DNA from: CAVRZY01 sp963725415
GTDB lineage: Bacteria > Acidobacteriota > Terriglobia > Bryobacterales > Bryobacteraceae
Reading direction: 5' to 3'
Assembly: GCA_963725415.1 (NCBI GenBank)
Contig: CAVRZY010000079.1
Coordinates: forward strand, 1-12,125
Length of the DNA: 12,125 bases
The notes under the pieces are model-generated. The model saw nothing but the letters and a program-made list of their open reading frames with translations. It was not told where the DNA came from and searched no databases. The position numbers and the translations under genes are program-made. Below, piece after piece: positions 1-7,825 of the stretch (the first letter of the stretch is position 1; every line of letters starts with the position of its first letter).

Positions 1-329
1 GTAGCCTGGCACGGAATGGGCTTTCGAGATGTAGTAGAACGGCATCATCACCAGGCCCAGGAAGAGCATGGCGGGGATAGCGCCGATCCAGTACCAATGC
101 GTGGCCAGAATCCCGTACTGGTAGGCGGCCCCGCCCATCCCATCAGCTCCAGCGAGCCCAGGTTGGCGGCCAGGAAACTCAGCCCGGCCACCCAGGCCGT
201 CATTTCCCGGCCCGCCAAAAAGAAATCCTCGCCCGTGCGCGTGCGCCGTTTGAGATAGAAGCCAATCGCCAGGACGGCCACAAAATAGACCGCGATAATC
301 AGCAGATCGACCGGGTTCAGGGAGGCCAC
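1..329 (-). pseudogene. Sodium:solute symporter (SSS family), 5' part, frameshifted and cut by the window edge
   Basis: Integral-membrane Na+-coupled symporter of the SSS/SGLT family, probably importing sugars or related solutes. The first ~60 codons give TM1 (from NPVDLLIIAVYF), the cytoplasmic stretch KRRTRTGEDFFLAGREM and TM2 ending in SLELMGWAG, all typical of the family N-terminus. After that the frame turns to nonsense and stops near 48. Reading on in the next frame restores family sequence to the window edge (AAYQYGILATHWYWIGAIPA, then MLFLGLVMMPFYYISKAHSV). One G is missing from the coding-strand G run at 129-132. I prefer the GTG at 329 as start; an earlier in-frame GTG at 377 would add 16 unlike-family residues. 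Neither start has a clear Shine-Dalgarno. It is divergent from the GH42 pair, which suggests uptake of their products. Whether the frameshift is real or a sequencing error cannot be told from one sequence. Confidence 0.85.
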
Positions 330-385
330 GCGCGCGCGCCCGGCCTGGAGCAAGAGTAAGGCAGGAAAATGAGCCACGTTCGAAG

Positions 386-393
386 ATTATAAT
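386..393. promoter_or_regulatory. Palindromic TATAAT -10-like box between divergent genes
   Basis: The 8-mer ATTATAAT is self-complementary and reads TATAAT on both strands (388-393 plus, 386-391 minus). It lies in the AT-richest part of the 380-464 gap, between the symporter and the GH42 genes. As a plus-strand -10 it would start transcripts near 400, about 65 bases before the GH42 start. On the minus strand it would start them near 379, which favours the downstream GTG (329) as symporter start. No good -35 box is seen at the right spacing on either strand, so this is a weak call. Confidence 0.3.
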
Positions 394-464
394 CGAACTC
401 GCCACCCCCCACGGTACAGTACAATCAGTGGTTCGCCCAGAATAGTCCCCGGAGGCAGGCACAG

Positions 465-2510
465 ATGAAGCGGGCCTTCATCGGCGCGATCGTCGCAATT
501 TTCTTCGCCGCCGCGTTGTTCGGGGCGGAGCGCTATCGGACGTTCCTGTTCGGCGTAGCGTACTACCCCGAGCAGTGGCCGGAGAGTTACTGGGACCGGG
601 ACGCCGCCTGGATGCAGGAGTGCGGCGTCAACGTGGTACGGATGGGAGAGTTCGCCTGGTCCCTGATGGAGCCTAAAGAGGGCGCTTACGACTTCAGCCT
701 GTTTGACCGGGCCATCGCGCTCTTGGCCAGGCACGGCATCAAGACGATTCTCGGCACGCCCACCGCCGCCCCTCCCAAGTGGCTGACGAACCGATACCCC
801 GAGACCCTGCTAGTCTACTCGGACGGCCGCACGGCGGACGATCAAACCCGGCGGCACTATTGCTACAACAGCCCCATCTACCGCCGCCTCTCCAGGCAAA
901 TCGTCACCGCCATGGCCGAGCACTTCCAGAACAATCCCAACGTGATCGGCTGGCAGATCGACAACGAGTTCAACTGCCACGTCGATGAATGCTACAGCGA
1001 CAACTGCCGCGCCGCGTTTCGGGAATGGCTCCGGGCCAGGTACGGGGAGTTGCACTCTCTCAACGAACGCTGGGGAACCGCATTCTGGAGCCAGTGGTAT
1101 TCGGCCTGGGGACAGCTCGACCTGCCCTACCCGCCGCCCGCCAGTCACAACCCGGCGCTGGTGCTGAACTACAAGCGATTCATCTCCGATTCCGTGGTCT
1201 CCTACCAGAAGGAACAGGTTGACATCATCCGGCAGCGCCGGCCGGCGGATTTCATAACTCACAACGGCTTTTTCAAGAATATCGACTACTACCGGCTGAG
1301 CCGCGACCTGGATCTGTTCGCCTACGATAATTACCCTTGTTTTCTTGACGCGCCGCAGTACCCCATCGGGTCCCGGCTGACGCTGTCCCGGGGATTTGCC
1401 AACCGCATGATGATCATGGAGCAGCAGACCGGGCCGGGCGGGCAGACTTACCTGCTCAGAACGCCGCGCCCGGGCGAGATGAGCTTGTGGGCGTTCCAGG
1501 CCATCGCGCACGGAGCGGACGGCATCCTGCATTTTCGCTGGCGGACCGCCCGGCGCGGCGCCGAGCAGTACTGGTCCGGGGTGCTGGAGCACGACAACGT
1601 CCCGCGCGCCCGCTTCCAGGAGTTCAAGAAAGAGGGCTGGCAGATCCGCAAGATCGGCAGGGAAATCCTGGGCTCGAGAGTGGTCTCGGATATCGCGGCG
1701 TTAAAGGACTTCGACGCGGAGTGGGTGTTCGATTTTCAGTACCTCACCAGAGAGGTGAACGTGGCCGAGGAGTTCGACTGGATCTTCCAGGCGGCTTCGG
1801 AGTTGAAGCACAATATCGATTTCATCGGCCGCCGCGCCGATTTCCGCCGCTACAAGATCATCCTGGCGCCTCATCTGGTCCTGATGGATTCAGACCTGGC
1901 GCTGAAGATCCAGGATTTTGTGCAGCACGGCGGCACCTTTATCCTGTCCGCGCACAGTGCCGTCAAGGACCGCGACAACGGCATGACGGACCGGGTGAAG
2001 CCCATCCTGCTGAACGACCTGTTCGGCGTCGAGGTCGCCGGCTTCAACTGCTACCAGCCTCCCTCGCGCCGCAAGAACGCCCTGCACTTCGAGGACGGAA
2101 CTGCGATTCCGGTACACGTGTTTGCCGACGAACTCAAGCGGACCCATGCCGCCGCCATCGCCACCTGGGACCGGGACTACCTCAGAGGCGCTCCGGCCTG
2201 CACCGAAAACAAGGCCGGCCAGGGCAAGGCGGTCTACTACGGCTCCTTCTTCAACCTGGAGGCCGCTCGTCATCTGATACGGCGCTACGCTGCCGAACAT
2301 AACCTCAGGCCGCTGCTTGCAGGGATTCCAAGCGACGTTGAAGTAACCCGCCGAACGAAAGGTAACAGTAACTACTACTTCATCCTGAACCACGACAACG
2401 ACGCCGCCACCGTCAAGCCCGGCGCTGGGTACTTCGATTTACTCGAGGGAACCGAGGCCCCGCCGAGCTTCACCTTGAGGCCCTTCGAGTACAAGGTGCT
2501 GAGAAAATGA
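465..2510 (+). CDS. Exported GH42 beta-galactosidase-like glycoside hydrolase (first of pair)
   Basis: 681 residues, the usual GH42 size. A signal peptide covers about residues 1-21 (hydrophobic core AIVAIFFAAALFG), so the enzyme is exported. A TIM barrel (~28-400) opens with GVAYYPEQWP. GWQIDNE carries the expected acid/base Glu168 after Asn167, and MIMEQQTGPGG carries the expected nucleophile Glu319. A GH42 trimerisation domain (~415-600) and a small C-terminal beta domain follow. By family knowledge it should release terminal beta-galactose, or sometimes alpha-arabinose, with retention; the actual substrate is unknown. Of the four-Cys zinc site known in some GH42 enzymes, three ligands are present (Cys133, Cys176, Cys181) and the fourth position is Ser178. 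The ATG at 465 has GGAGG at 451-455, nine bases upstream. Its last four bases, ATGA, are also the start of the next gene. Confidence 0.95.
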   Translation: MKRAFIGAIVAIFFAAALFGAERYRTFLFGVAYYPEQWPESYWDRDAAWMQECGVNVVRMGEFAWSLMEPKEGAYDFSLFDRAIALLARHGIKTILGTPTAAPPKWLTNRYPETLLVYSDGRTADDQTRRHYCYNSPIYRRLSRQIVTAMAEHFQNNPNVIGWQIDNEFNCHVDECYSDNCRAAFREWLRARYGELHSLNERWGTAFWSQWYSAWGQLDLPYPPPASHNPALVLNYKRFISDSVVSYQKEQVDIIRQRRPADFITHNGFFKNIDYYRLSRDLDLFAYDNYPCFLDAPQYPIGSRLTLSRGFANRMMIMEQQTGPGGQTYLLRTPRPGEMSLWAFQAIAHGADGILHFRWRTARRGAEQYWSGVLEHDNVPRARFQEFKKEGWQIRKIGREILGSRVVSDIAALKDFDAEWVFDFQYLTREVNVAEEFDWIFQAASELKHNIDFIGRRADFRRYKIILAPHLVLMDSDLALKIQDFVQHGGTFILSAHSAVKDRDNGMTDRVKPILLNDLFGVEVAGFNCYQPPSRRKNALHFEDGTAIPVHVFADELKRTHAAAIATWDRDYLRGAPACTENKAGQGKAVYYGSFFNLEAARHLIRRYAAEHNLRPLLAGIPSDVEVTRRTKGNSNYYFILNHDNDAATVKPGAGYFDLLEGTEAPPSFTLRPFEYKVLRK

Positions 2511-4594
2511 GAAACAGACCCACCGTTCTCTTCTTGCTCTTTCTGGCGGCGCTGGTCACCTCCCAGGCCCAGCCGCCGCGCTATTTCGAGCCTGCCGCGA
2601 TGATGACCATCGGCGTGTACTACTATCCCGAAGCCTGGCCCGCGTCGCAATGGGCGCGCGACATGGCGAACATCAAGAAACTCGGCCTCGAGTACGTCCA
2701 CATGGGTGAGTTTGCCTGGGCCTTCATGGAACCGCAGGAGGGCCAATTCAACTTCGACTGGCTGGAGAAGAATGTCCGTCTGGCCGCTGAGCAGGGCTTG
2801 AAGGTGGTGCTGTGCACGCCCAGCGCCACGCCGCCGGTCTGGCTGGTCCACAGCCATCCCGAGGTGTTGATGCTGGATTCCAGCGGCCGGCGGATGAACC
2901 ACGGATCGCGCGAGCACGCCTGTTGGAGTGTTCCTCTGTATCGCGCCTATGTGGCCAAGGTGGTCACCGAGTTGGGCCGGCGCTTCGGCAACAATCCCGC
3001 CATCTGGGGCTGGCAGATCGACAACGAACTCAGCCATTACGGAAAAAACTACTGTTACTGTCGCTCCTGCCAGGGCAAGTTCCGTGACTGGCTCAGGGCC
3101 CGCTACGGCGCCATCGAGCGTCTCAATCGGGACTGGGGGAACTCTTTCTGGTCTCAGATGTATCAGAACTTCGACCAGATCGACATCCCTAACCAGGAGG
3201 AGTTAGTGCAGCAAGTCAACCCACACGCCCTGCTCGATTTCCAGCGTTGGTTCGCAGCCGAAGCCGCCGACTACATCAAGTTTCAGGCGGACCTGCTGAG
3301 AAAGACTACCCGGGACCAGTGGATCACGACCAATTTCATGTCGATGCACGGGGAAGTCGATCCGACACTCTCGGGCAAGGACCTGGATATCGTGACCTGG
3401 ACCCTCTACCCGGTGCACGGAAACCTCAATGAAGGGCCTCTGGGATTCCGGCTCGGCAATGGCGCGGAGATCTCCTTCATGCACGATTTCACCCGCACCA
3501 TCAACGGGGCCGAGGGCCTCATGGAGCTTCAGCCGGGGCAGGTCAACTGGGGCGAGGTGAATTCCTGGCCCTATCCTGGGGCCATCCGCATGTGGATCCT
3601 GCGGGCCTTTGCCGCAGGCGCCAAGCTAGTGTGCACCTATCGATACCGCCAGCCCCTTTCCGGCAGCGAACTGTATCACAAGGGACTGGCGGAGACCGAC
3701 GGCGTCACGCCCTCCATCGGCGGCCTGGAGTATGCCCAGGCCATGAAGGACATCCAGCTACTTCGGCGCTACTACACGCCGGGAGCGAAGGAGCCGCCGG
3801 AATATGCAGCCCGCCGCGCCGGTTTCCTCTACAACTTCGAGAACCGCTGGGACATCGACAATCACAAGCAAACCGCCCGCTGGGATACGCTCGGCCACTT
3901 ACTCAAGTACTACAAGGCGCTCAAGAGCCTTGGTTGCCCGGTCGATGTGATCGCGGAAGACAAGGAGTTCTCCCGGTATCCCTTCTTAGTTGCGCCGGCT
4001 TACCAGCTTGTAGATCAAAAGCTCATCGAGCGGCTGACCAGCTACGTGCGGCAGGGCGGTCACCTCGTCCTGTCGTGCCGCACCGGGCACAAAGACCGCC
4101 GCGGCCATCTATGGGAGGCGGCCTGGGCCGCGCCGATCCACGATTTGATCGGAGCGAAGATACCGCTCTACGATGTGCTGCCGCCGCCGGTCACCGGCAA
4201 GGTCCGGGTAAAGGACAAGAGCTACGATTGGGGTGTATGGGGCGAGATTCTCGAGCCGACCGCCGGCGTCTCTGCTCTGGCTCGCTATGCGGATCAATTC
4301 TACTCCGGCAAGACCGCCGCGATTTCCCGCAAGCTGGGCAAGGGAACCGTCACCTACATCGGCGTGGAGTCGCTTGGTGGGGACCTGGAGCGGGATTTGC
4401 TCAGAGAAGTTTTCCAGACCGCCGGCGTGGCAGTCGAGAACTTTGACAACCAATTCATCGTCGATTGGCGTGATGGGTTCTGGGTGGCCACTAACTTCAC
4501 CGACAAGAAACAGCCCCTCCCCCTCCGGCCCGGCGCGAAGCTCCTGATTGGCGAAAAGGTGCTTGGCCCGGCCGGCGTGGCGGTTTGGCAGTGA
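2507..4594 (+). CDS. Exported GH42 beta-galactosidase-like glycoside hydrolase (second of pair)
   Basis: 695 residues. A signal peptide (~1-21, LFLLFLAALVTSQA) indicates export. The GH42 barrel starts at IGVYYYPEAWP. The expected acid/base is Glu174 in GWQIDNE and the expected nucleophile is Glu340 in LMELQPGQVNWG. The substrate-binding Arg of the family fits Arg135. The four-Cys zinc site looks complete: Cys139, then Cys183, Cys185 and Cys188 in the CYCRSC motif. A trimerisation domain (~425-610) and a C-terminal beta domain follow. Predicted retaining beta-galactosidase or related exo-glycosidase; exact substrate not knowable from sequence. The start overlaps the stop of the preceding GH42 as ATGA, with AAGGTG at 2493-2498 as ribosome site, so the two are translationally coupled. 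The paralogues share layout and motifs but differ clearly along their length, so they are probably complementary in specificity rather than a recent duplication. Confidence 0.95.
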   Translation: MRNRPTVLFLLFLAALVTSQAQPPRYFEPAAMMTIGVYYYPEAWPASQWARDMANIKKLGLEYVHMGEFAWAFMEPQEGQFNFDWLEKNVRLAAEQGLKVVLCTPSATPPVWLVHSHPEVLMLDSSGRRMNHGSREHACWSVPLYRAYVAKVVTELGRRFGNNPAIWGWQIDNELSHYGKNYCYCRSCQGKFRDWLRARYGAIERLNRDWGNSFWSQMYQNFDQIDIPNQEELVQQVNPHALLDFQRWFAAEAADYIKFQADLLRKTTRDQWITTNFMSMHGEVDPTLSGKDLDIVTWTLYPVHGNLNEGPLGFRLGNGAEISFMHDFTRTINGAEGLMELQPGQVNWGEVNSWPYPGAIRMWILRAFAAGAKLVCTYRYRQPLSGSELYHKGLAETDGVTPSIGGLEYAQAMKDIQLLRRYYTPGAKEPPEYAARRAGFLYNFENRWDIDNHKQTARWDTLGHLLKYYKALKSLGCPVDVIAEDKEFSRYPFLVAPAYQLVDQKLIERLTSYVRQGGHLVLSCRTGHKDRRGHLWEAAWAAPIHDLIGAKIPLYDVLPPPVTGKVRVKDKSYDWGVWGEILEPTAGVSALARYADQFYSGKTAAISRKLGKGTVTYIGVESLGGDLERDLLREVFQTAGVAVENFDNQFIVDWRDGFWVATNFTDKKQPLPLRPGAKLLIGEKVLGPAGVAVWQ

Positions 4595-4595
4595 A

Positions 4596-4618
4596 GCCGC
4601 CGTTACTTTTCCGGCGGC
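4596..4618. terminator. GC-rich hairpin between convergent genes, possible shared terminator
   Basis: The arms GCCGCCG (4596-4602) and CGGCGGC (4612-4618) pair perfectly over 7 bp with a 9-base loop. The structure sits where the plus-strand GH42 gene (stop at 4592-4594) meets the minus-strand propeller gene, whose stop codon (4603-4605) lies in the loop. No run of T follows on either strand, so it is not a classical intrinsic terminator. It could still serve as a bidirectional mRNA 3' end. Confidence 0.4.
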
Positions 4619-5577
4619 AGTTTCACCTTGGCCAGATAGATACTCGTCTTGCCTTCGTGTGAGGAATAGTAGCTGACCCAAAGGAGGCCTTGGTACAGGA
4701 CCAAACCCGGGTAACTGGTGTCGCCGGCCGAGGGGAGGGTGAGAAACTCGGTTAGCTTCCCCGCTTCGATGTCCAGCCAGCACAGCGAGGTGCGCACCGT
4801 GCCGTGCAGCCGCCCCGCCGCTACGATGCGGCCGTCCGGAAGGCGGATCATGTGCGGCCCGCCAATCCGGACGCCCAGATCCTTCCACTTCCAGGCCCGG
4901 TAGGGCGGCCGTGCGGTCCCCAGCAAAGCCGTGGCGCCTTTGCCGTCTTTGCCATCCCGGCGCAACAGGCACAGGCCGGTGTCGTCGTCCAGGAACAGAA
5001 TCGAAGTCTCGTTGGGATAGTCCTGGTCGAACAGATTGCTCACCAAGGTGTCAAACTTGTGTCCATCCCGGCTGGCGTAGAGCCGGATGATCTTCCCGTC
5101 GTAGCCGACGCTGTAGGCCAGGCCCCGGTGCCAGCTCACGCGCCACAGCCACATGTTTGGGTCCCCGATGGGCACAGGTTCGCCCCACTCCCTGCCGTCC
5201 GAGGAGAACCACACCAGGGACCGCGCCGGGATCTCCGGAGATTCGCGCACCACCGAATAGGTAGTCAGCATCAGCCGCTCGTCCGGCATGATGGCCAGCT
5301 TGGGATCGCGCAGGTCGCTCGAGGAAGAAAGCAACGCCGCCGACTCCCAGACCCGGCCGTCGGAGGAACTTAGGATTCGCAGCGCCCCGTCGGATGACAC
5401 GTGCGCCTTCCCCTCGCGAAACCCGCAGTACCAGCGGCCCTTATAACGGATCAGGTCTGTGAACGCGTTGTGCGGCGCTTGGTCCCATATCCTGCGGGCT
5501 TCGATCAACTCGGCCTTTGGGGCAGGCCCATGACCTGCCAATAGCAATAGCCCGGCTATCGCGCTGAGTGGACCCAT
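4603..5577 (-). CDS. Exported sialidase-superfamily (BNR/Asp-box) beta-propeller protein
   Basis: 324 residues with a short N-terminal hydrophobic segment (IAGLLLLAGHG) that looks like a signal peptide. The mature part reads as a beta-propeller: HNAFTDLIRYKGRWYCGFRE, then Asp-box-like turns SSDGRVW (~71-77) and SSDGREW (~125-131), LRDPKL (~89-94), NETSILF (~189-195), GGPHMIRLPDGRIVAAGR and GDTSYPGLV near the end. Arg54, Asp91 and Glu190 stand where sialidases place active-site residues, but I cannot confirm a full Arg triad. Sialidase activity is therefore not assured, and other exo-glycosidase or lyase roles are possible. It starts two bases after the stop of the 720-residue gene, with AGAGG (5583-5587) five bases before the ATG, so the two are co-transcribed. 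The context implies glycan degradation. Confidence 0.75.
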   Translation of the reverse strand: MGPLSAIAGLLLLAGHGPAPKAELIEARRIWDQAPHNAFTDLIRYKGRWYCGFREGKAHVSSDGALRILSSSDGRVWESAALLSSSSDLRDPKLAIMPDERLMLTTYSVVRESPEIPARSLVWFSSDGREWGEPVPIGDPNMWLWRVSWHRGLAYSVGYDGKIIRLYASRDGHKFDTLVSNLFDQDYPNETSILFLDDDTGLCLLRRDGKDGKGATALLGTARPPYRAWKWKDLGVRIGGPHMIRLPDGRIVAAGRLHGTVRTSLCWLDIEAGKLTEFLTLPSAGDTSYPGLVLYQGLLWVSYYSSHEGKTSIYLAKVKLPPEK

Positions 5578-5579
5578 GT

Positions 5580-7742
5580 CTACCTCTCGATCACGATCAC
5601 TTCGTATTCTTCCATGCGGGGCAGGACCAACTGCAACCGGCCTGCACTATCCTTCCGCGGACTCAGAACCTGCGGCCGCATCAACGTGAAGACCTTTTTC
5701 ACGTCCCCCTTGGCGGCCAGCGAGAGGCGCAGATTCTCGACGGGCAGCACTCGCCGGATGGGCCGTGTCATCTCCCCGGTCGAGTTCACCAGGTGCAGCA
5801 GCATCCGCCTGCCCTGTTGCTGCGACCGCAGCACCACCTCCAGCGACGCCGGCGCGTTCTCGATCAGAACGGGCGAAGGCGCCAGGCGCCGCGCAGCATT
5901 CTCAACCAGACGGAGGTGCTCGAGCAGGTGAAAGGTCTGGATGGCGTTGCCCAGATCTCCGCTGAAATAGAGAACCTCACCCTGGCCGAAGTGGCGGAGC
6001 ACCAGCGCCGGGTCTTCGGAAAGCTCCGGGATGCCTTCGTAGGGGCCGGCCAGCGGCTTGGTAAAGTAAAGCACCGCCTGCCCGTCCTTCAACTGCGTTC
6101 GAACGTGATAGACGGGAGAGGGAATGAGTTCCCGCGGGATGCCCTCCAGCAGCGGGCTGGCTTGGCGCGGTTTCATGAAATCCCACCGTTTGGGACCGGA
6201 GATCTGGCGCGCCCAGCGGACCCCAAACAACTCAGCCAGCGCGAAATCGGCCCGCCGTATGCCCGTCTCGTCGTACAGCGAGGTCTCGAAGGTGGCGAAC
6301 AGATGGCCGCCGCGGCGCACGTACTCCCTCAGGCGGCCCGCCGCTGGCTCGCTCAGGCAGGCTACGTTGGGCAGGAAAATCGCCCCGTAGCGGGCCAAAT
6401 CCTCGCCTTCCAGCGAAACGTCGTCGATCACGTCGAAGGGGATCTGGGAGCGCAGCAGGGCGTCGGCGAGGCCGGAAAACTCGGCCTCCAGATTACCCAC
6501 TTCGCTGCGCGACGGCACACGCACCGCGTCGATCAGATCCGCGTCCGACCCGGCGTAGAAATTCGCCGTGGTGTCCGACCACACCAGCGCGGCGGCGGCC
6601 TCCGAGTGCGTGCCGACATAGTAAGTGCCGTTTCGAGCCAGGAAGCGGTTCATCTCGGTGAGCGCCTTCATCTCCGGCTGCTCCATCTCGAACGGCGTGA
6701 TGCCCATCCACACGCTGGCCGCGTTGGCGATGGTGCCGGCGTACAGCAGGCGCAGTTCGGGGGCCGGCAGCAGCGAGAAGGTCCACGGCTTGTGCGCCGC
6801 GGCGCTGAAAATCACGCGGGGCTTGCCCGGCGCCTGGGTCTCCAGCAGCCTGGCCGTCACCCCAGGTTTCCACACCGGCGTGCGCGTCAGGTCGCCGTAG
6901 ATGAACCCGCCCTCGGCCCCCAGCAGGTCCTGCTCGGCAACCAGCACCCGGTTCAGCCGCCCCGTGGCCCAGTTGGCCCCGCGCAAGCCGCCGTTCATGT
7001 AGAACGCGATTTCCGGGTTGATGGACTTGATCACACGGCGCGAATCCCGCAGAAACTCCGCCAGGCTGTTGGCCTGGAATTCCACCAGGTCGCGGAAGGC
7101 TTTCCCCCTCCGCTCTTTCTTGGACGGAAGATCTTTGCCGTAGGCCTTCTGGAACTTGGCCCGGCAGTAGCGGCAGTAGCAGGTCTCGGGGAAGAAGATC
7201 GGGCCGTCGTAGAAGATCCCGTCGATGGGGTAAGCGCACAGGTCCCGAAGCACCTGGAAGACCCACTCGCGCCAGGGGCTGTTCACGCAGAAGTCGGTGC
7301 CCGTCTGATAGACGCCGTCCAGCGGCTTGCCGTCCTCCCTGATCTGAAGCCAGTCGGGGTGCTTCTCGCCAAAGGCCCGGTTGTACCAGTGGACGTTGAA
7401 GTAAATCATCTGGCGCAGCCCGTGCTTCTTCGCTTCCGGCAGGTAGCGGGCCAGGTAATCCTCATTTCGCCGGCCCGCCACTTTGGAGGAGAAGAAAAAC
7501 GCCTGATCGTCGAGCCCTCCCGGCAGGCCCATGACCTCGAGATGCTCGGCGTTGTAGAGCTGGGCGGCTTTGGCGGCGGCCAGCTTCGCCGGCGGGCCGG
7601 CAGCGACCTCGCCCATGGAGTTCACCAGATCCAGGATCCGAAGCGGTTGCTTCTCCCACCAGTGCCCGGAAACGGGCGGTTCCTCCGCCGCCCGCGCCGA
7701 GGCGCCTACCACCAGAGCCAATAGCAGCAACGTTGGTCTCAT
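5580..7742 (-). CDS. Exported GH42-like hydrolase with beta-galactosidase trimerisation domain (GHL6-like barrel)
   Basis: 720 residues. A signal peptide (~1-19, LLLLALVVGASARAA) indicates export. The N-terminal barrel (~30-370) resembles the uncharacterised GHL6/GH42-related group: LRQMIYFNVHWYN, FCVNSPWREW (~151-160), IDGIFYDGPIFF (~173-184), CYCRYCRAKF (~188-197). A Rossmann-like trimerisation domain (~385-520, with YVRRGGHLFATFETS) and a C-terminal beta region follow. The segments at Cys152 and Cys188/190/193 line up with the zinc-binding cysteines of GH42. The GH42 acid/base motif (NE) is absent: the matching strand reads FYDGP with Asp179. It is probably a glycosidase of altered mechanism or specificity; substrate unknown. 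First gene of a two-gene unit with the beta-propeller (2-base gap). The ATG lacks a clear Shine-Dalgarno and sits in a small hairpin (7734-7752). Confidence 0.85.
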   Translation of the reverse strand: MRPTLLLLALVVGASARAAEEPPVSGHWWEKQPLRILDLVNSMGEVAAGPPAKLAAAKAAQLYNAEHLEVMGLPGGLDDQAFFFSSKVAGRRNEDYLARYLPEAKKHGLRQMIYFNVHWYNRAFGEKHPDWLQIREDGKPLDGVYQTGTDFCVNSPWREWVFQVLRDLCAYPIDGIFYDGPIFFPETCYCRYCRAKFQKAYGKDLPSKKERRGKAFRDLVEFQANSLAEFLRDSRRVIKSINPEIAFYMNGGLRGANWATGRLNRVLVAEQDLLGAEGGFIYGDLTRTPVWKPGVTARLLETQAPGKPRVIFSAAAHKPWTFSLLPAPELRLLYAGTIANAASVWMGITPFEMEQPEMKALTEMNRFLARNGTYYVGTHSEAAAALVWSDTTANFYAGSDADLIDAVRVPSRSEVGNLEAEFSGLADALLRSQIPFDVIDDVSLEGEDLARYGAIFLPNVACLSEPAAGRLREYVRRGGHLFATFETSLYDETGIRRADFALAELFGVRWARQISGPKRWDFMKPRQASPLLEGIPRELIPSPVYHVRTQLKDGQAVLYFTKPLAGPYEGIPELSEDPALVLRHFGQGEVLYFSGDLGNAIQTFHLLEHLRLVENAARRLAPSPVLIENAPASLEVVLRSQQQGRRMLLHLVNSTGEMTRPIRRVLPVENLRLSLAAKGDVKKVFTLMRPQVLSPRKDSAGRLQLVLPRMEEYEVIVIER

Positions 7743-7752
7743 GGCGAGACCA
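7734..7752. repeat. 7-bp inverted repeat spanning the start codon of the 720-residue gene
   Basis: TGGTCTC (7734-7740) and GAGACCA (7746-7752) are perfect complements around a 5-base centre. In the minus-strand transcript the AUG lies at the loop edge. The repeat is in the short gap between two divergent genes. It could be an mRNA hairpin limiting initiation or a regulator-binding palindrome; a match of this length by chance is also possible. Confidence 0.35.
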
Positions 7753-7825
7753 GTCTACCAAAGAGCAACGCTCAATCCCGAATCGCAGGAGTGCCAAAGC
7801 CACGATAGAGTATCAGGAGATGCCA

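Noticed and set aside
4109..4972. A 287-codon minus-strand frame crossing the GH42 and propeller genes
   Set aside because: It spans the ends of two well-supported genes and has no recognisable domain.
5568..7724. A 718-codon open frame on the plus strand opposite the GH42-like gene
   Set aside because: Composition is Arg/Gln/Pro-rich with no domain pattern. It mirrors the minus-strand gene, which has a signal peptide and family motifs; it is a high-GC shadow.
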